Source: Sporisorium sorghi
Taxonomy: Eukaryota > Basidiomycota > Ustilaginomycetes > Ustilaginales > Ustilaginaceae
Assembly (NCBI GenBank): GCA_023212695.1
Contig: JALCCG010000372.1
Span: 1 to 18,109 of the forward strand
Length of the DNA stretch: 18,109 nucleotides
Reading direction: 5' to 3'
Part shown: piece by piece, positions 15,749 to 18,109 of the stretch
Numbering within the stretch: position 1 is the stretch's first letter
Layout: the number at the start of each line of letters is the position of its first letter
Program-made: the position numbers and the translations under genes
The notes under the pieces: generated by a model
The model's database searches: none
Seen by the model: the letters and a program-made list of their open reading frames with translations, nothing else
Told to the model about the DNA's origin: nothing

Positions 15749-17618
15749 TGTCAGCGGTTGCGCGCCTGGCTTCCAAGCTTGTAGGTAGAGTCGGCTAACT
15801 TTCAAAGTCGCCAGACTCGTAAATACGCTCTGTTAATTTACAAGCTTAGGTGAGCCCAAAGTTAGTGAGTGGTTGCCTTCAAAGCTGACTGACCACTGTG
15901 GTCACCTCGTCAAGAGGCAACATGGCATGCTCTGATGATGTTGTACTGCTTGTATTGTACTTGTATGAAGCCTAGGTGACCTTGAGGCTTCTAGCAAGCG
16001 CTGCTCGCCGATGGTGAAGGCTGCCGTTGTCGATGGTGGTGGAGAGCCTGGTGGAGGTTCCAGACTCGTGGTGTAGGTTCCGCTACGGTTGGGGTGCCGT
16101 ATGCTAGTGAGGGTTCTAGCTGACGAAAGGCTGATGATCACACGAGGCTATGCTGCAATGTGATTTGTTTGCAGCTAACGATACTGAAGAGACTGCTGAA
16201 AGCTGAGCTTATGATAAAGAAAGTATATGATAGAGTAGATGGGCTCTTGCCCTTCCACTGTTGTGTGGTTGTAACTTATATATGGCAGCCTCATGGCCCC
16301 TGGCCATGTCGACCACCCTCCTCCTCCTCCTCATCTCTCCCACTTGCCCCACCTGGCCCCGCAGTGGGTCAAGAGCTTGGGCCCACTCACCTCTGCCCCA
16401 CTCCTGTCTGGCGTCAACGCCAGCCGTTAGTGCCCAGCGCCCTCTCGTCAGCCTTGCTGACCTGTACGAAGCCTTGCCCTCAACTTGCGGCTTTACCAGC
16501 AGCCGTATGCAACTTCTCCGGCCTCGGTAGCCAGCGGCTGTTGTAAAATGTGAAGCCACTGAGGGTAAACTCTGGGGCAACACTTCAATCAATGCAATTC
16601 ACAGGTACAAAGTATACCATTGAAGGGATTGAATTGATAGCTATCACTTTGTATTCAACACTGGGCTTGCTTGTAGAGCTTGATCTGAGGATGTTTCAGC
16701 TGAGGTACTGCCTGTTGGTGCTGTCAATGGAGGAGAAAACACAGTAGGTACCAAGGTACAGCTTACCGGTATTGGGAAGGAATAGTAGATGTTGATGAAT
16801 GGATGGGAAGGAATGACAGACCAAGTGGTTCAAGGAATAGGAACTTATTCAATTGATTTTAGAGTGAGAAAGTAGCTACAAAGGGTCAAGTATATATAGG
16901 CATTGTGGTGCCGTTGTTGAGTGTATATGAGGTGATGTCGACAACACCCAAGGCAATACATGAGGAAACATGGAAATGTGAGAGAAATGAAGCAAAGGTC
17001 AGATACTCAAGCCATGTGCAGGATGGTACAAAATGCAATGAATTGCCATATGTTGAGGATGGCGAAGTTCAGCCGTCGCCAATATCTTGATGGCTCAGCG
17101 ACAGGAGGACTTGGCGATGGCAAGACTCAGTGACGGCAACCAAGCTAATGCAAGGTACAGCTGTATCCAAGCCGTGCCCAAGGCCTTGGGCATGGGAATA
17201 TGTGTGAGAGTTTGCCAAAGGTGGCATCTGGACTCCCACACACAGTCTGGAATTTGTTGGAAATTCCAAATTCGAGACACATCAAATTTGTTAGACTGAG
17301 AAGTGTATAAGTTAATTGTGTGCGAAAAGTAGTCATCAAGATCAACTTACCCAATGTTGGGATTGGGTTACCACCAATGTGATCGAAGGAACGTATACAC
17401 CAATAGTGGCTACTGAATTTGTAGCCAAGACCGGCTTGTCTACGAAGTGAGCCAACTTTGTACGTAGGGTGGCTTTATCTTCAAGGCGAGTCCTCTCACA
17501 CCACCACCACCTCCTCCTCCTTGTACCACCCTGCCTGGTGCCTACCATGGCCATCTGCCCTGGTCACCAGCCTCCATCGTGCCTCTGGCCTTGAGCAATG
17601 TCAGTGTCTCCCATGACA
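15749..17618. mobile_element. 1870-bp element with TGTCA...TGACA ends and a 5-bp target duplication
   Basis: The + strand begins TGTCAGCGGTTG and ends CCCATGACA, a perfect 5-bp inverted terminal repeat of the LTR type (TG...CA). It is flanked by CCCTT on both sides (15744-15748 and 17619-17623). It lies precisely in the integrase between PEG and HSYVVTF. No long terminal repeat pair and no pol domain is visible inside, so it is either a large solo LTR or a non-autonomous retroelement. It contains TATA-like motifs near 16277 and 16893 and a GTAAGT...CTTCTCAG intron-like pattern on the minus strand near 17349-17295. Short open frames inside match nothing I recognise, and I see no supported gene in it. 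Confidence 0.75.
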
Positions 17619-17783
17619 CCCTTCAGGAGTGGTGTCCTGGAGCTTACCGACGACATTGGAATGCACGAGTTCCAGTGGCTCTGTTGTTGTCTTCTCGCTT
17701 GTGGCAAACAGTTGGCGATGAGACTTGCTAACTTCACATATATCGCATTTGCTTGGCGTTGTGAAGTCAGTCTCCTTGCCGAT
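17619..17783 (-). pseudogene. Ty1/copia integrase N-terminal zinc-finger segment
   Basis: The minus strand reads PSKCDICEVSKSHRQLF followed by EPLELVHSNVVGKLQ and TPEG. This is the GAG-pre-integrase zinc-finger end (CxxC) and the entry to the integrase core (usually PLELVHSDVxGP). It is cut on one side by the 1870-bp element and on the other by the element that starts at 17784. The protease and gag parts of this copia are not in the window. Confidence 0.85.
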
Positions 17784-18109
17784 TGTAACGGACCAGACAC
17801 ACTCAACACTACAGACACACTCCTGCATGCACCTGTATGGTATCCCACACCATTCCAGCTGCACCATTCTGGCTGCACTGCTCTGGTCACACTGCTCGGA
17901 CTGCACCGTAACGGGTCCCGCAGCCCACCTCCAGCAGTCTTGCCATCAAGCTACAGGGAAACAATGGAAAAGACACAGCTCAGGTGCCTACACTATAGCA
18001 GAGCACTTAGCATTTCAGTGATGGTGACCCTGGGGGCCCAAACATATATATAGAGCTCGCTTCACCTAGTTCAGCTCACTTCTTACCATCCTACCACCAC
18101 CATCCTTCT
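17784..18109 (+). mobile_element. Start of a further LTR element, cut off by the window edge
   Basis: The copia coding sequence stops abruptly at 17784, where the + strand begins TGTAACGGACC, a start common in fungal LTRs. The bases just before it, CCGAT, would be the target duplication, but the far end lies outside the window. A TATATATA box at 18045-18052 followed by GAGCTC and an A/C-rich leader suggests transcription rightwards from this sequence. There is no coding sequence yet. Confidence 0.45.
18045..18058 (+). promoter_or_regulatory. TATA box with adjoining GAGCTC, pointing off the window
   Basis: TATATATAGAGCTC is identical to the minus-strand sequence at 8010-8023 upstream of the Gag-like frame. 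It is followed by AGCTCACT and a C/A-rich, leader-like stretch to the window end. It probably drives a gene whose start codon lies beyond 18109. Confidence 0.5.

Noticed and set aside
17095..17554. A spliced minus-strand gene inside the 1870-bp element (GTAAGT near 17349, CTTCTCAG near 17295)
   Set aside because: The joined frame has no recognisable domain, and three different frames are open downstream of the acceptor, so the coding case is too weak.

Overview
The window looks like nuclear DNA of a basidiomycete fungus, most likely a smut (Ustilaginomycotina). The evidence is an intronless GC-rich gene for a secreted glyoxal-oxidase-type copper radical oxidase, a pyrimidine-rich leader in front of it, one short intron with a TACTAAC branch point, and Ty1/copia and Tc1/mariner remnants. 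The species cannot be named from the sequence.

Layout. Bases 1-5540 are GC-rich host DNA. They hold a gene-free upstream region with a 29-base A tract, the glyoxal oxidase gene (1975-3867, +), and a damaged or misread gene (about 4370-5538, +). The start of that second gene encodes a PCNA-binding-like TLKDFFGK motif broken by a T7 run. Near 5540-5870 the composition changes, and everything to the right is a repeat island of dead mobile elements.

Repeat island. (1) A Tc1-type DD34E transposon (about 5870-7253) has two in-frame TGA stops. (2) A low-complexity Ala/Asp/Ser-rich Gag-like frame lies on the minus strand (7349-7942) under its own TATA box. (3) A stretch of 1.45 kb (8192-9642) carries six copies of an 18-20 bp palindrome, ACACTCAG-NN-CTGAGTGT, split by a 610-bp solo LTR. 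(4) A Cys-rich zinc-finger-like frame (9542-10135, -) and an acidic hypothetical frame (10846-11241, -) follow. (5) A Ty1/copia pol gene on the minus strand (12069-17783) is cut by a series of later insertions.

The copia pol can be read through once the insertions are recognised: a 328-bp LTR (12380-12707, TSD TTGGA), a 610-bp LTR (12981-13590, TSD TGGTT), an LTR-like insert of about 304-314 bp (15381-15694), a 1870-bp element with TGTCA...TGACA ends (15749-17618, TSD CCCTT), and the start of a further element at 17784 that runs off the window. The target-site duplications of the 610-bp LTRs (both copies), the 328-bp LTR and the 1870-bp element are exact 5-bp repeats.

How it fits together. 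The left third is working host sequence. The right two thirds record repeated retroelement insertion, loss of internal regions to solo LTRs, and point decay. The six in-frame stops that interrupt otherwise intact mobile-element frames are all TGA and fit CGA-to-TGA changes, as expected from C-to-T mutation at CpG. The most unusual unexplained signal is the palindrome family, whose central dinucleotide is CG, TG or TA.
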